Assembly: GCA_018268465.1 (NCBI GenBank)
Contig: JAFDWN010000007.1
Coordinates: 1-64,000, forward strand
Source: Actinomycetota bacterium
GTDB taxonomy: Bacteria; Actinomycetota; Actinomycetes; Mycobacteriales; Mycobacteriaceae
DNA length: 64,000 nt
Reading direction: 5' to 3'
Shown: piece after piece, positions 48,802-57,253 of the stretch
Layout: every line of letters begins with the position of its first letter
Position numbering within the stretch: the first letter of the stretch is position 1
Notes under the pieces: model-generated
Databases searched by the model: none
What the model was told of the DNA's origin: nothing
What the model saw: only the letters and a program-made list of their open reading frames with translations
Made by a program: the position numbers and the translations under genes

Positions 48802-50808
48802 TCACACCTCGATGGGCGGATGCAGGCGCTCCATCGTGTACTGCCGGTTGCGTCTGGCCGCCCACGCGCTGGCGGCCAGCGACGCCGCCAGCACCCCGAC
48901 GAGCACCGCGACGGCGACCCACAGCCGCGAGTCGATCCCGCCCACCGTCAGCTGACGCAGGCCGTTGACCGCATACGTCATCGGGTCGAACGGGTGGATG
49001 ATCTGGAACGGCGTCGCGGTGGTCTCCACGGGATAGATGCCGCCCGCGGACACCAGCTGGAACATCAAAAACGCCAACGTGACGACGCGGCCCACGGCCA
49101 CCCCGAACAGCGCGTTGAACGCCTGGATCAGCGCCAGGAACGCCGCGGCGACGAGCACCAGGAACGCCACCGTCGCCAGCGCGTACCGGGCCTTCAGCCC
49201 CACCCCGAAGTGCACCACCACATACATCACCACCACCTGGGCCACCGCGATGAGCAGCGCCGGCCAGTACGACGCCAGCACCACCCGCAGCGCCCCGAGC
49301 CCGTTGATGATCGGACGGGACTGCAGCGGCGTCAGCAGCATCCAGATGATCAGCGTGCCGATGAACAACGCCAGCGGCAGGAAGAACGGCGCGAAACCGG
49401 TGCCGAACGTGGCCGCCGGGTTGTGGGTGACGAGGTCGAGCGCGACGGGCGCCGACAAAGTGTGCGCCACCGCGGTGCGCTGCTGCGGTGTCCACGACGG
49501 CACCTGGGTCGACCCGTCGCGCAGCTTACCGGCCAGCTCCTGCCCGCCGGCCTGCAACTCCGTGGTGCCCTCGGCGAGTTTGTCGGCGCCGGTGGCCAAT
49601 TGCCTGCTGCCATCGGTCAACTGGACCAGCCCGCCCGACAGCCGCTGAGCACCCGTGTCGAGTTCGTCGACCCCGCTACGCAGTTTGGCCACCTGGTCGC
49701 GCAGGTCGCCGTTGAGAGCCTGCGTGAGGAAGGTGCGCAACTGGCTGCCGGGATCGCCGAGCTCGTTCTCCAGCGCCGAGGCACTGGTGCGCAACCGCGC
49801 GAGACCGTCGTCGGTGGCCGGGTCGATGCCCTGGGCCCGCATCAGCCGCTGCGCGCCGGCCAGGAACTCGCCGACGTCGCGCACGGTCGGGTCCGGATTG
49901 GCCCGCAACGTCCCCACCGCCTGGTCGATGATGGCCGCCGCCTGGCCGTAGTCGACGTTCAACGCGGCGATCCGGTCGGTGGTCGAGCGCACCGCGCCGC
50001 TGAGATGCTGGGCCGCCACCCCGACGTCATCGGGGTTCAGACCGAGGCCGCCGACGCGGTCGAGCATCGTCAACAGCGGGCCCGTCGCCTTGTCGATGCC
50101 GGTGGCCAGCTCGCGGGTGCCCGCCGCCAGCTGCGCCGAGCCGTCGCGGGCGGTGGCCATGCTGGTGGCCAACGTGTGCGCGCCGGTGGCCAACTGGTGG
50201 GCACCGTCATCGGCGGTGGTCAAACCCGACGCCAGTCGGTCGGCGCCGTCGGCGGCCTGCACCAGGCCGGCCCCGGCGTCGGTCAGGCCGGTGAGCACCG
50301 TGCCCACCGATTGCTCGCCGATGCGGGCGTTGACCTGGTTGACCACCTCGCGTGCCGCGTTCTGCCCGATGATCGAGGCGAGATAGTTGTTGGCGTTGTT
50401 GAAGGTGAACCGGATCTGGGCCTGCCGCGGCTCGGCACCGGCGGACGAGGCGATGTCGGCGCTGAACTCGCCGGGCAGCGTCACCGAGAAGTAGTACTTG
50501 CCGCTCGCGACGCCGTCGGCGGCGTCCTGCGCGGAGACCTCGTGCAGCTGCAGCTGACCCGAGTCGATCAGCGCGCGGGCCACTTCGTCCCCGGCGCGCA
50601 GCGGCTTACCCTGCGCGACCGCGCCCGTGTCCTCGTTGACCAGGGCCACCGGCACCTTGTTGACCTCGGCGAACGGATTCCAGAACGCCCACAGGTACAT
50701 CGCTCCGTACAGCAGCGGCATCACGATGATGGTCAGCAAGGCGATACGCGGCAGCACCCCGCGTGAATACCGCTTGAGGTCGGTTCCCAACGACATTCCG
50801 GCCAGCAC
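48802..50808 (-). CDS. YhgE/Pip-family membrane protein
   Basis: A 668-aa protein with one N-terminal helix (RIALLTIIVMPLLYGAMYLW), a long extracytoplasmic region (about residues 40-430) with heptad-like LAxG units (DGADRLASGLTTADDGAHQL), and five or six C-terminal helices of the ABC-2 permease type. YhgE/Pip proteins include phage-infection proteins and type VII secretion-associated components. It starts at GTG 50808 or ATG 50796 (MSLGTDLKRYSR). The ABC-ATPase-like gene two bases upstream makes this an exporter-like pair. Confidence 0.87.
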   Translation of the reverse strand: MLAGMSLGTDLKRYSRGVLPRIALLTIIVMPLLYGAMYLWAFWNPFAEVNKVPVALVNEDTGAVAQGKPLRAGDEVARALIDSGQLQLHEVSAQDAADGVASGKYYFSVTLPGEFSADIASSAGAEPRQAQIRFTFNNANNYLASIIGQNAAREVVNQVNARIGEQSVGTVLTGLTDAGAGLVQAADGADRLASGLTTADDGAHQLATGAHTLATSMATARDGSAQLAAGTRELATGIDKATGPLLTMLDRVGGLGLNPDDVGVAAQHLSGAVRSTTDRIAALNVDYGQAAAIIDQAVGTLRANPDPTVRDVGEFLAGAQRLMRAQGIDPATDDGLARLRTSASALENELGDPGSQLRTFLTQALNGDLRDQVAKLRSGVDELDTGAQRLSGGLVQLTDGSRQLATGADKLAEGTTELQAGGQELAGKLRDGSTQVPSWTPQQRTAVAHTLSAPVALDLVTHNPAATFGTGFAPFFLPLALFIGTLIIWMLLTPLQSRPIINGLGALRVVLASYWPALLIAVAQVVVMYVVVHFGVGLKARYALATVAFLVLVAAAFLALIQAFNALFGVAVGRVVTLAFLMFQLVSAGGIYPVETTATPFQIIHPFDPMTYAVNGLRQLTVGGIDSRLWVAVAVLVGVLAASLAASAWAARRNRQYTMERLHPPIEV

Positions 50809-50810
50809 GG

Positions 50811-51548
50811 CTAATCGGTCCCTTCCTGTCGTCCCGCGAGTTCGGCGCGGGCGGTGTTCTCCACGGCCAGTTGCGCATGCACCGCATGCCCGGTGACGCC
50901 GTTGACGGTCGCGGTGACGACCGTCTGCTGCTTGCCGAGTTCGATCAGCCGCTCGACGAGCAGTCCGCGGCTGAGGTCGCTGGCGACGGCGTCGAGGTTG
51001 CCCACCACGAGCAGCGGCGGGCGTGCGGTGTTGGCCAGCGCGATGCGCAAAAGCAGCCGGTCCAGTTCGGTCAGCTCCTCGAAGTACTCGTCGAGCGGGG
51101 GCAGCGGCAGGTCACCGAACACCGGTCCGCAGACGGCGGCGAGTTCCTCGTCCCCCGCCCGCGGGACCAACCGGTACCACGGCGCGTCCCAGCGCAGCTG
51201 CTCGGTGATGAGATCGCGCACCCGCACCGACTCGGACACCGTGTCGAGCTCGTCGATCCCGGCCAGCGCCGAGATCGCGAAGACGTCCCTGGCCCGCGTC
51301 CGCCCGAACACCGTCAACTCGCCGGCGACAGGACGCATCCGGCCGGCCAGCGTCATCAGCAGCGCGGTGCGGCCCGAACCGGCCGGGCATACGAGCACCG
51401 TCACACCGCCCTCGTCGATATCGAGGTCGATCGGCCCGTACACCGGCCCCCACGGTCCGCGCATCCGGATGCCCTGCGCGGAGATGGCCGGAAGCGGCGC
51501 GGGCGCCGAATCGTTTGCGGGATCGTCTACGTGGTTGACCTCCGACAT
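50811..51548 (-). CDS. Degenerate ABC-type ATP-binding protein
   Basis: A 245-aa ABC nucleotide-binding fold with broken motifs. Walker A is CPAGSGRTALLM, with Arg in place of the catalytic-site Lys; the LSGGQ signature is reduced to EELTELDRLLL; Walker B is LLVVGNLDAVASDLS without the catalytic Glu after Asp; and the H-loop is not evident. It may bind but not hydrolyse ATP normally. It is upstream of, and nearly overlapping, the YhgE/Pip gene. A TGAGAT box six bases before the ATG suggests a leaderless start. Confidence 0.8.
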   Translation of the reverse strand: MSEVNHVDDPANDSAPAPLPAISAQGIRMRGPWGPVYGPIDLDIDEGGVTVLVCPAGSGRTALLMTLAGRMRPVAGELTVFGRTRARDVFAISALAGIDELDTVSESVRVRDLITEQLRWDAPWYRLVPRAGDEELAAVCGPVFGDLPLPPLDEYFEELTELDRLLLRIALANTARPPLLVVGNLDAVASDLSRGLLVERLIELGKQQTVVTATVNGVTGHAVHAQLAVENTARAELAGRQEGTD

Positions 51549-51629
51549 CGGTCAATCTCAACACACGACGACCGTCGTCACGGTCTCGGCGGCGGACACC
51601 CACCCCCGGCGCGATGGCATGCTGGGCTT

Positions 51630-52355
51630 GTGGAGGCGCTCCTTCATTTCGCCGGAAACTTCTGGTGGCTGATCTTCCCGTTCGCCGGTGCGATCGGCGG
51701 GACGGTCAAGGCCGTCGCGGCGGCCAACGACCGCCGCGCCCAGCGGCGGCTGGAGCGATACCGGATCAAACAGGAGACCAAGGTCGCGCTCGCCCAGGCC
51801 GCGGCGGCCGCACGCGCGGCCAACGCCGCCGAAACGGCACGGGAGCGCGACAGCGCGGCCGGCCACACCCGCGAGATGACCAAGGTGCGCCAGCAGCACG
51901 ACCGCACCGTGGCCCGGTGGCTGGACTACGAGATCGACGTCGCCAAACTGCTGGACTTCCCGATGATGACGGATATGCGCGATCCGCTGACCGCCGAATT
52001 CCACAGGGCCAGAAGCCGCGCGGACCTCCTGCGGCCCGACAGCATCGACGACATCCTCGACGACCGCGACGCCCAGATCGACTACCGCGACGCGGTCCAC
52101 CACTTCGTCGCGGCGTTCGACGTGGCCGAGGCCGAAGCCGTCCGCAGGCGCCGCAGCGACTTCTCGGCCGAGGGCCGGAACCGGCTGGCCCGCGCCCAGC
52201 ACCTGCTACGGCTGGCATCCGACGGCGCGGCGACACCGCAGGAACGCCGCACCGCCTACGCCAGGGCGCGCAAAGAACTCGACGGCCTGATCGTGCTGCC
52301 CGCGGCGACGCGCGCGAGCATCGAACGCGCAGTGGCGGGCGAGATCGAGGCCTGA
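51630..52355 (+). CDS. Hypothetical membrane-anchored coiled-coil protein
   Basis: A 241-aa protein with one N-terminal helix (FWWLIFPFAGAIGGTVKAV) and a long charged, Ala-rich helical part (residues about 30-90, ALAQAAAAARAANAAETARE), then a soluble domain (ARWLDYEIDVAKLLDFPMMT). It should be anchored in the membrane with the rest in the cytoplasm. I do not recognise a family. The start is taken as GTG at 51630. It is divergent from the degenerate ABC gene. Confidence 0.72.
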   Translation: MEALLHFAGNFWWLIFPFAGAIGGTVKAVAAANDRRAQRRLERYRIKQETKVALAQAAAAARAANAAETARERDSAAGHTREMTKVRQQHDRTVARWLDYEIDVAKLLDFPMMTDMRDPLTAEFHRARSRADLLRPDSIDDILDDRDAQIDYRDAVHHFVAAFDVAEAEAVRRRRSDFSAEGRNRLARAQHLLRLASDGAATPQERRTAYARARKELDGLIVLPAATRASIERAVAGEIEA

Positions 52356-52364
52356 GCGCACCGC

Positions 52365-52808
52365 TCAGACCAGCGCCAGCGCCGTCAGCGTCGTTGCGCA
52401 GGTGACCAGGTCCAGCGGAAGCCGCAGCACACTGCGGCGGGTCCACCGCACCGCGGCGGCGGTGTCCACGCCCGCCGGGCCGGCCTTCTCGAAGGCGACG
52501 GCCTTCGGGATGAAGTCGGCCAGCGACCAGAGGCGCATCGCCGCATGGCCGGCCAACGCGATCAGCAGGGCGGTGCGCACCGCGGGGTCACCCCATGCCG
52601 CGACGAGCGCCACGACGAGCAACACCTCGACGACCGTGTGCGCAGGTATCCAGAAGCGGCGCCGGGAGATGCCGCCATGGGCGGGTTGGATGATGCCGGG
52701 ACGTCGGGGCCACGACGGGTCCACGACCAGCACTTCGTAGAGCCCGCCGCCGAGCGACACACACGTTGCCAGGGCCGTCGCGGCGATCAGGATCGGCGTC
52801 CACATCAC
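52365..52808 (-). CDS. Four-helix membrane protein (147 aa)
   Basis: A 147-aa membrane protein with four predicted helices (ILIAATALATCVSLGGGLYE, HTVVEVLLVVALVAAW, TALLIALAGHAAMRLWSL, LPLDLVTCATTLTALAL). The pattern, with a WIPAH segment before helix 2, is like DUF1772-type proteins, but I cannot assign it firmly. It is convergent with the coiled-coil gene, 9 bp away, and appears monocistronic. Confidence 0.68.
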   Translation of the reverse strand: MMWTPILIAATALATCVSLGGGLYEVLVVDPSWPRRPGIIQPAHGGISRRRFWIPAHTVVEVLLVVALVAAWGDPAVRTALLIALAGHAAMRLWSLADFIPKAVAFEKAGPAGVDTAAAVRWTRRSVLRLPLDLVTCATTLTALALV

Positions 52809-52936
52809 CGCCGATTATCGCCGTCGGCGGGGCAGTCGGCCCGCCGAAGGTCCGGGGCCGCCGACATCAGGCTCCGGTACACATCGCGGCCGTATTCCGT
52901 GTCACAACCCGGATCTCGGCGGGCCACCCGCGCGGC

Positions 52937-53350
52937 TCAGCGGGCCGGGAACCCGCTGATCGTCACCAGCCGGCCCCGGGTGCGGTAGTACAACACCGCG
53001 ACCGCCACGCTGACCTCGACCAGCGCGATCACGGTCGCCACCCCCATCAGCGCCGGCGGGGCCGAGGCCCCGGCCGCCGCACCGTCGTGGCGGTGGACCG
53101 GTCCGGGAAGGTGTATCGCCACCATCGCCAGATTCATCAGCGCCACGACGCACCACGCCCGCAACGTCCCACGCCGCCACAAGTCGTGGGCACAGAACAG
53201 GCACGCCACGATCATCGCGGCGAGCATCGCCGTCGCGATGAGATTCGGCGCATGCCCCAGCATCACCGCGTGCAGGCCTGCCGACCCCGCCGCCAGCACG
53301 GCACACACCCGCCGCCCGAAGACGGCGGACGTGTGCGCGGCCGACGACAT
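52937..53350 (-). CDS. Four-helix membrane protein of the amine oxidase operon
   Basis: A 137-aa membrane protein with four helices (VCAVLAAGSAGLHAVMLGHA, LIATAMLAAMIVACLFCAHD, AWCVVALMNLAMVAIHLPG, LMGVATVIALVEVSVAVAVL). His residues cluster in IHLPGPVHRHDG and GLHAVMLGHAPN, and Cys in ACLFCAHDLW. It starts three bases after the stop of the copper amine oxidase gene, so it is the third gene of that operon. A copper-handling role is possible but only inferred. Confidence 0.7.
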   Translation of the reverse strand: MSSAAHTSAVFGRRVCAVLAAGSAGLHAVMLGHAPNLIATAMLAAMIVACLFCAHDLWRRGTLRAWCVVALMNLAMVAIHLPGPVHRHDGAAAGASAPPALMGVATVIALVEVSVAVAVLYYRTRGRLVTISGFPAR

Positions 53351-53353
53351 CCC

Positions 53354-55300
53354 TCAACTCTCGCAGCAGTGCGACGTCGGCGCAGCCGGAACGTTCAAAG
53401 CGGGGTTGCGATCGAAGAAACCGACCGGTTTGAGCGTGAATCCGGCATAGTCCACCGGCATCACCGGCCAGTCCTCGGGACGCGGGAAGTGGGTCAGCCC
53501 GAACGTGTGCCACACCACGATATCCTCGCCGTCGATATCGCGGTCGCCGCGAATGTACTCGGGCAGCCCCGCGCCACCCGGATGCTGGTTGACCAACTGC
53601 CCGGCCGGATAGCGCTGCGCGGGATCGTATTTCGTCACCCACAGGTGCTTGGTGGCGAAGGCGGCGCGGGCCGCGATCGAGCTGGACGGGTCGGCGAGCA
53701 GCACCGGCTGCCCCTCGGGATGCAGCGCGTAGCCGACGTCCTGCCCGAGCCGGTTCTGCTTGGTGGGATTGGTGATGTGCCAGACGCGAGCCTTGAGGTT
53801 GTCGGCGGTGCGGGCAGCCTGCGACTCACGGGTCAGCTTCGTCTTCTGCGCCCGGAAAGCGTTGCCCCAGGGATTGTCCGGGCCCATCGGCACCGCGACC
53901 GCGTCGACCTCCGCCACCGCGTTGACGTCGCCGTCGACGGCCATGTCCAGCCGCGCGGAAAACAGGTGCTGATGGAACGGCGCACCGAGCCCGGGCGCGA
54001 TCTCGGTGGCGAACCCGTCGGGTCCGCGGTAGGCGGACGGGAACACGATGCCGGTGGCCTTGGCCTCCAGTTCGATGGTGCCGTCGAGGTAGAGGTACCA
54101 GTAGAAGCCGTAGTCGTAGTTGCCGATGGTCAGGAAGAAGGAGATGACCAGCCGCCTCGAGCGCCGCGTCTCGGCCATGCCGTTGAACATGTCGGTGTGC
54201 TTCCACAGCACCCCGAAGTCCTCCTCGTGCAGACAGATGGCGTTCTTCATCACCTTGGGGTGACCCTGTTCGTCGGCGACCGTGACGTCGAAGTAGGTGA
54301 TGTCGCCCAGGCAGTCGCAGCCCAACTCCAGCGAGTTCGTGTAGCGCCCGAACAGGTATTCACCCTGATCGAAGTAGTTCTGCCAGTAGCGCACCGGCGA
54401 CGGATCGGCGTAGGGCACCACCATCTCGGCGATCGAGGCACGGTAGACGACCGGGCGCACGGTGTCCCCGTCGCGCAGCGAGATCTGATGCAGGGTCAGA
54501 CCCTCCCGGACGTCGAAGGAGAACCGGAAAGTCCAATCCGCCCAGTCGATCTGATTGCCCTGGACGGTGAAACTCGGACCGTCCGGCTGGATGATCTCGA
54601 TGGGTTTGAGGTCGGTGCGGGTCGGCCGCGCATGGGGTTCGGCGTCCCACTGGCCGCGCTCGGCCGGCAGCGGGAGCTCCATCTCGTCGATGACCTTCAC
54701 GACACGCTGTTGCGGCAGGTCGACGTAGGCGACCACACCGTCGATCGGGTGCGCCCACGGCAGATCCGCCGCGTCGTACTGATAGAACGCCAGCACCCGC
54801 ACGATCCGGCGGCCTACCTCGTCGTCGTGGCCGAATACGCCGGCCGACAACGGGACCGCACGCACCTTGGCGGGATCGAGCTGACGTTTGCCGATCGCGT
54901 CCAGCCATTCGGGGCAGTCGAGCAGGTAACCCTCGATGTCCTCGAACTCCTGGTCGAGGATGGGGAGCTGGCCGTCGACGGCGGCGTCGACCGATGCGCG
55001 GCTGACGATGCGATCACCGGTCAGCGACACCACCAGGTCGGTGCCGACCCCGGTCGCCCGATCCAGCAGCAGCACCCGGGCGCGCCGTTCGATCGGGTCA
55101 CCGACGGCGAACTCCAGCACGGTCCGTTTGTGCGGCTCGTCGAGGGCGACGTAGACGAAGCGCACGCTCTCGCCGAGAAGACCGTTTTCGTCGACGATGC
55201 GGCGTGCCGCGCGGATCTCCCCGGCGGTCAACGGGTTCAGCGGGTGATCGGGCGCGGCCGAACCGGTGTGGTCGGCGGTCTCGACGGTCGCGGTGCTCAT
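53354..55300 (-). CDS. Copper-containing primary amine oxidase
   Basis: A 648-aa copper/TPQ amine oxidase, similar to the Arthrobacter enzyme. After the N-terminal D2/D3 domains the catalytic domain has the TPQ precursor tyrosine Y395 in FLTIGNYDYGFYWY, copper ligands H443 and H445 in PFHQHLFSARLDM, and a third His in HTFGLTHFPRPEDWPVMP. It oxidises primary amines to aldehyde, ammonia and hydrogen peroxide. It has no signal peptide and ends SHCCES. It is preceded by a permease gene with an ATGA overlap. Regulation is probably through the phased operator array at 56812-57154. Confidence 0.95.
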   Translation of the reverse strand: MSTATVETADHTGSAAPDHPLNPLTAGEIRAARRIVDENGLLGESVRFVYVALDEPHKRTVLEFAVGDPIERRARVLLLDRATGVGTDLVVSLTGDRIVSRASVDAAVDGQLPILDQEFEDIEGYLLDCPEWLDAIGKRQLDPAKVRAVPLSAGVFGHDDEVGRRIVRVLAFYQYDAADLPWAHPIDGVVAYVDLPQQRVVKVIDEMELPLPAERGQWDAEPHARPTRTDLKPIEIIQPDGPSFTVQGNQIDWADWTFRFSFDVREGLTLHQISLRDGDTVRPVVYRASIAEMVVPYADPSPVRYWQNYFDQGEYLFGRYTNSLELGCDCLGDITYFDVTVADEQGHPKVMKNAICLHEEDFGVLWKHTDMFNGMAETRRSRRLVISFFLTIGNYDYGFYWYLYLDGTIELEAKATGIVFPSAYRGPDGFATEIAPGLGAPFHQHLFSARLDMAVDGDVNAVAEVDAVAVPMGPDNPWGNAFRAQKTKLTRESQAARTADNLKARVWHITNPTKQNRLGQDVGYALHPEGQPVLLADPSSSIAARAAFATKHLWVTKYDPAQRYPAGQLVNQHPGGAGLPEYIRGDRDIDGEDIVVWHTFGLTHFPRPEDWPVMPVDYAGFTLKPVGFFDRNPALNVPAAPTSHCCES

Positions 55301-56748
55301 CGTGCGGTCTCCATTTCGTTGTCGGTCGGGTTGTCATGTCGGGCGGCGTGCGGTCGGCGCACCGCGACCGCGGCGCCGCCGAGGAATGCACCGGCGAGCA
55401 GAACGCCGATGATCGCGGCAAGGGTGGTGGAGCCGCCGACCAACAGCGGCAGGTTCACGGCCGTCATGACCAGCAGGACGGCCAGTCCGGCGAAGCCCAG
55501 CCCCGGAGCGATCAGTGTGTGCCACACCCTGGTGTCGAAGCGCCAGCGCCGGAAATACACGATGACCGCCGCCGACGTCAGCGTCATCAACGCGACGATG
55601 CCCACCGAGGACACCCCGGCGAACCACGCGAACACCTGCGTGACGGGGTCGAGGCCGGCCGCCGCCGACACCGCCACCAACACCAGCGCCGATACGGTCT
55701 GCACGACCGACGCGAGATACGGCGATGCGTGCCGCGCATGCGAGCGACCGCACCAGCTCGGCAGGGCCCGGGTGTTGCCGAGCGCGAAGATGTACCGCGC
55801 CAGAACATTGTGGAATGACAGCAGCGCGGCGAAAAGGCTTGTGATCAACAAGATCTGGACCAGCTGACCGGCGACCGACCCGACGTAGCGGGTGGCGGTC
55901 TCGGTGATCATGCCCTCGGGGTTCTCGGTGGCCAGCGCGACGGCGCCCGCATCACCCCAGGCCGTGACCATCGCCCAGCTGCTCAGCGCGTAGAAACCGC
56001 CGATGAGCAACAGCGCCAGGTACGTCGCACGGGGGATGGTGCGGGCCGGATCGCGCGCCTCGTCGCGGAACACGGCCGTCGCCTCGAACCCGATGTAACC
56101 GGCGATCGCGAAGATCAGGGCGATGCCGGGGGCGCCGGAGAAGAAGTTCCCCGGGTGCAGAGCGGCGGTGGACAGCCCTTCGGGCCCGCCGCGGCCGAGT
56201 ACCGCGGCGTTGATGACCATGACGATGCCGACCTCACAGATCAGCAGGACACCGAGGACTTTCCCGGACAGTTCGATGTGGCGATACCCCAGCGTCGCGA
56301 CCACGGCCATCATCGCCACCGCGTAGACGAACCAGGGCACCGCGGGCCCGCCGTAAGAGGTGACGAGGTCGTTGACGGCCGCGCCGATGTAGCCGTACAC
56401 CGCGCCCTGCACCGCCGTGTACGACAGCAGCGCCAGGAACGCCGCCCCCAGCCCCGTGTGCCGGCCCAGACCGTGCGCCACGTAGGTGTAGAACGCGCCC
56501 GCCCCGCGGATGTGTCGGGACATCGCGGTGAATCCGACCGCGAACAGCAGCAGCACCGCGGTGCACACCACATACGACGCCGGGAAGGCCGCACCATTGC
56601 CCGCGGCGATACCCAGCGGCACGGTGCCCGCGACGACCGTCAGCGGGGCGGCGGCCGCCACCACCATGAACACGATGGCGGCGGGGCCGAGACGCCCCGC
56701 CAATGCGTGCGATTTCCCGGGCGACGACAGAAGAGCATCGGTTGTCAT
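55297..56748 (-). CDS. APC-family permease (amine uptake)
   Basis: A 483-aa, 12-helix APC transporter: AIVFMVVAAAAPLTVVAGTV in helix 1, RGAGAFYTYVAHGLGRHTG, and AIAGYIGFEATAVFRDEARD in helix 6. It overlaps the amine oxidase start (ATGA) and is the first gene of the operon, so it likely imports the primary amine substrate. The ATG at 56748 follows the operator pair at 56812-56846 by 63 bp. Confidence 0.9.
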   Translation of the reverse strand: MTTDALLSSPGKSHALAGRLGPAAIVFMVVAAAAPLTVVAGTVPLGIAAGNGAAFPASYVVCTAVLLLFAVGFTAMSRHIRGAGAFYTYVAHGLGRHTGLGAAFLALLSYTAVQGAVYGYIGAAVNDLVTSYGGPAVPWFVYAVAMMAVVATLGYRHIELSGKVLGVLLICEVGIVMVINAAVLGRGGPEGLSTAALHPGNFFSGAPGIALIFAIAGYIGFEATAVFRDEARDPARTIPRATYLALLLIGGFYALSSWAMVTAWGDAGAVALATENPEGMITETATRYVGSVAGQLVQILLITSLFAALLSFHNVLARYIFALGNTRALPSWCGRSHARHASPYLASVVQTVSALVLVAVSAAAGLDPVTQVFAWFAGVSSVGIVALMTLTSAAVIVYFRRWRFDTRVWHTLIAPGLGFAGLAVLLVMTAVNLPLLVGGSTTLAAIIGVLLAGAFLGGAAVAVRRPHAARHDNPTDNEMETAR

Positions 56749-57253
56749 GGCATTCACTTTCGTGCAAATGAGCGGACAATTGGTTGCGATGCGGTAAGGC
56801 ATTGGCAAGTTCGAATGAGAATGGCCGCGACACACATTCTCATTCGACCGCGAGAGTTCACCCGTCGGTCGATGCGACATACACACGTCGACGCGTTTCC
56901 ATCGCCGTCGCCCTGCGCAGTGTCAGGCCTCCCGCAACGGAAAGCCAAGGTGTGATGTGGATCCGCCACTGGAAACTACGCCCAAATGTGGTGCACGTCA
57001 CCACTTATTTCGAATGGGTATCGCGGCCCATGCCATTCTCATTCGACGTCACACACGCATTCTCAATTCAGCGTCGCCGCTGCCGCAGCTCCGCGCGGCG
57101 CGGCGTCCGCGAGCCGCCGGTTTCGCGCGATTCCGGTTGACGGATTCTCATTCGGGATTCGGCAGAATTTACGCGGGAGCGCTGTCGCCACCGGGCCGGG
57201 TGGGCTACCTTCCCTCTGGGTTCCCGGCACGGGTAGACAGGCGGTAAGTCACG
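56749..57253. promoter_or_regulatory. Divergent control region with phased operator array
   Basis: About 500 bp without a gene between two divergent permease operons. The motif ATTCTCATTCG or its complement occurs at 56812-56822 (complement), 56836-56846, 57011-57021 (complement, two mismatches), 57035-57045, 57059-57069 (variant) and 57144-57154. Neighbouring copies begin exactly 24 bp apart in three cases. A separate palindrome GTGGTG-CACGT-CACCAC lies at 56988-57004. TACCTT (57206-57211) may be the -10 for the plus-strand permease. The local IclR is the natural candidate binder. Confidence 0.7.
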
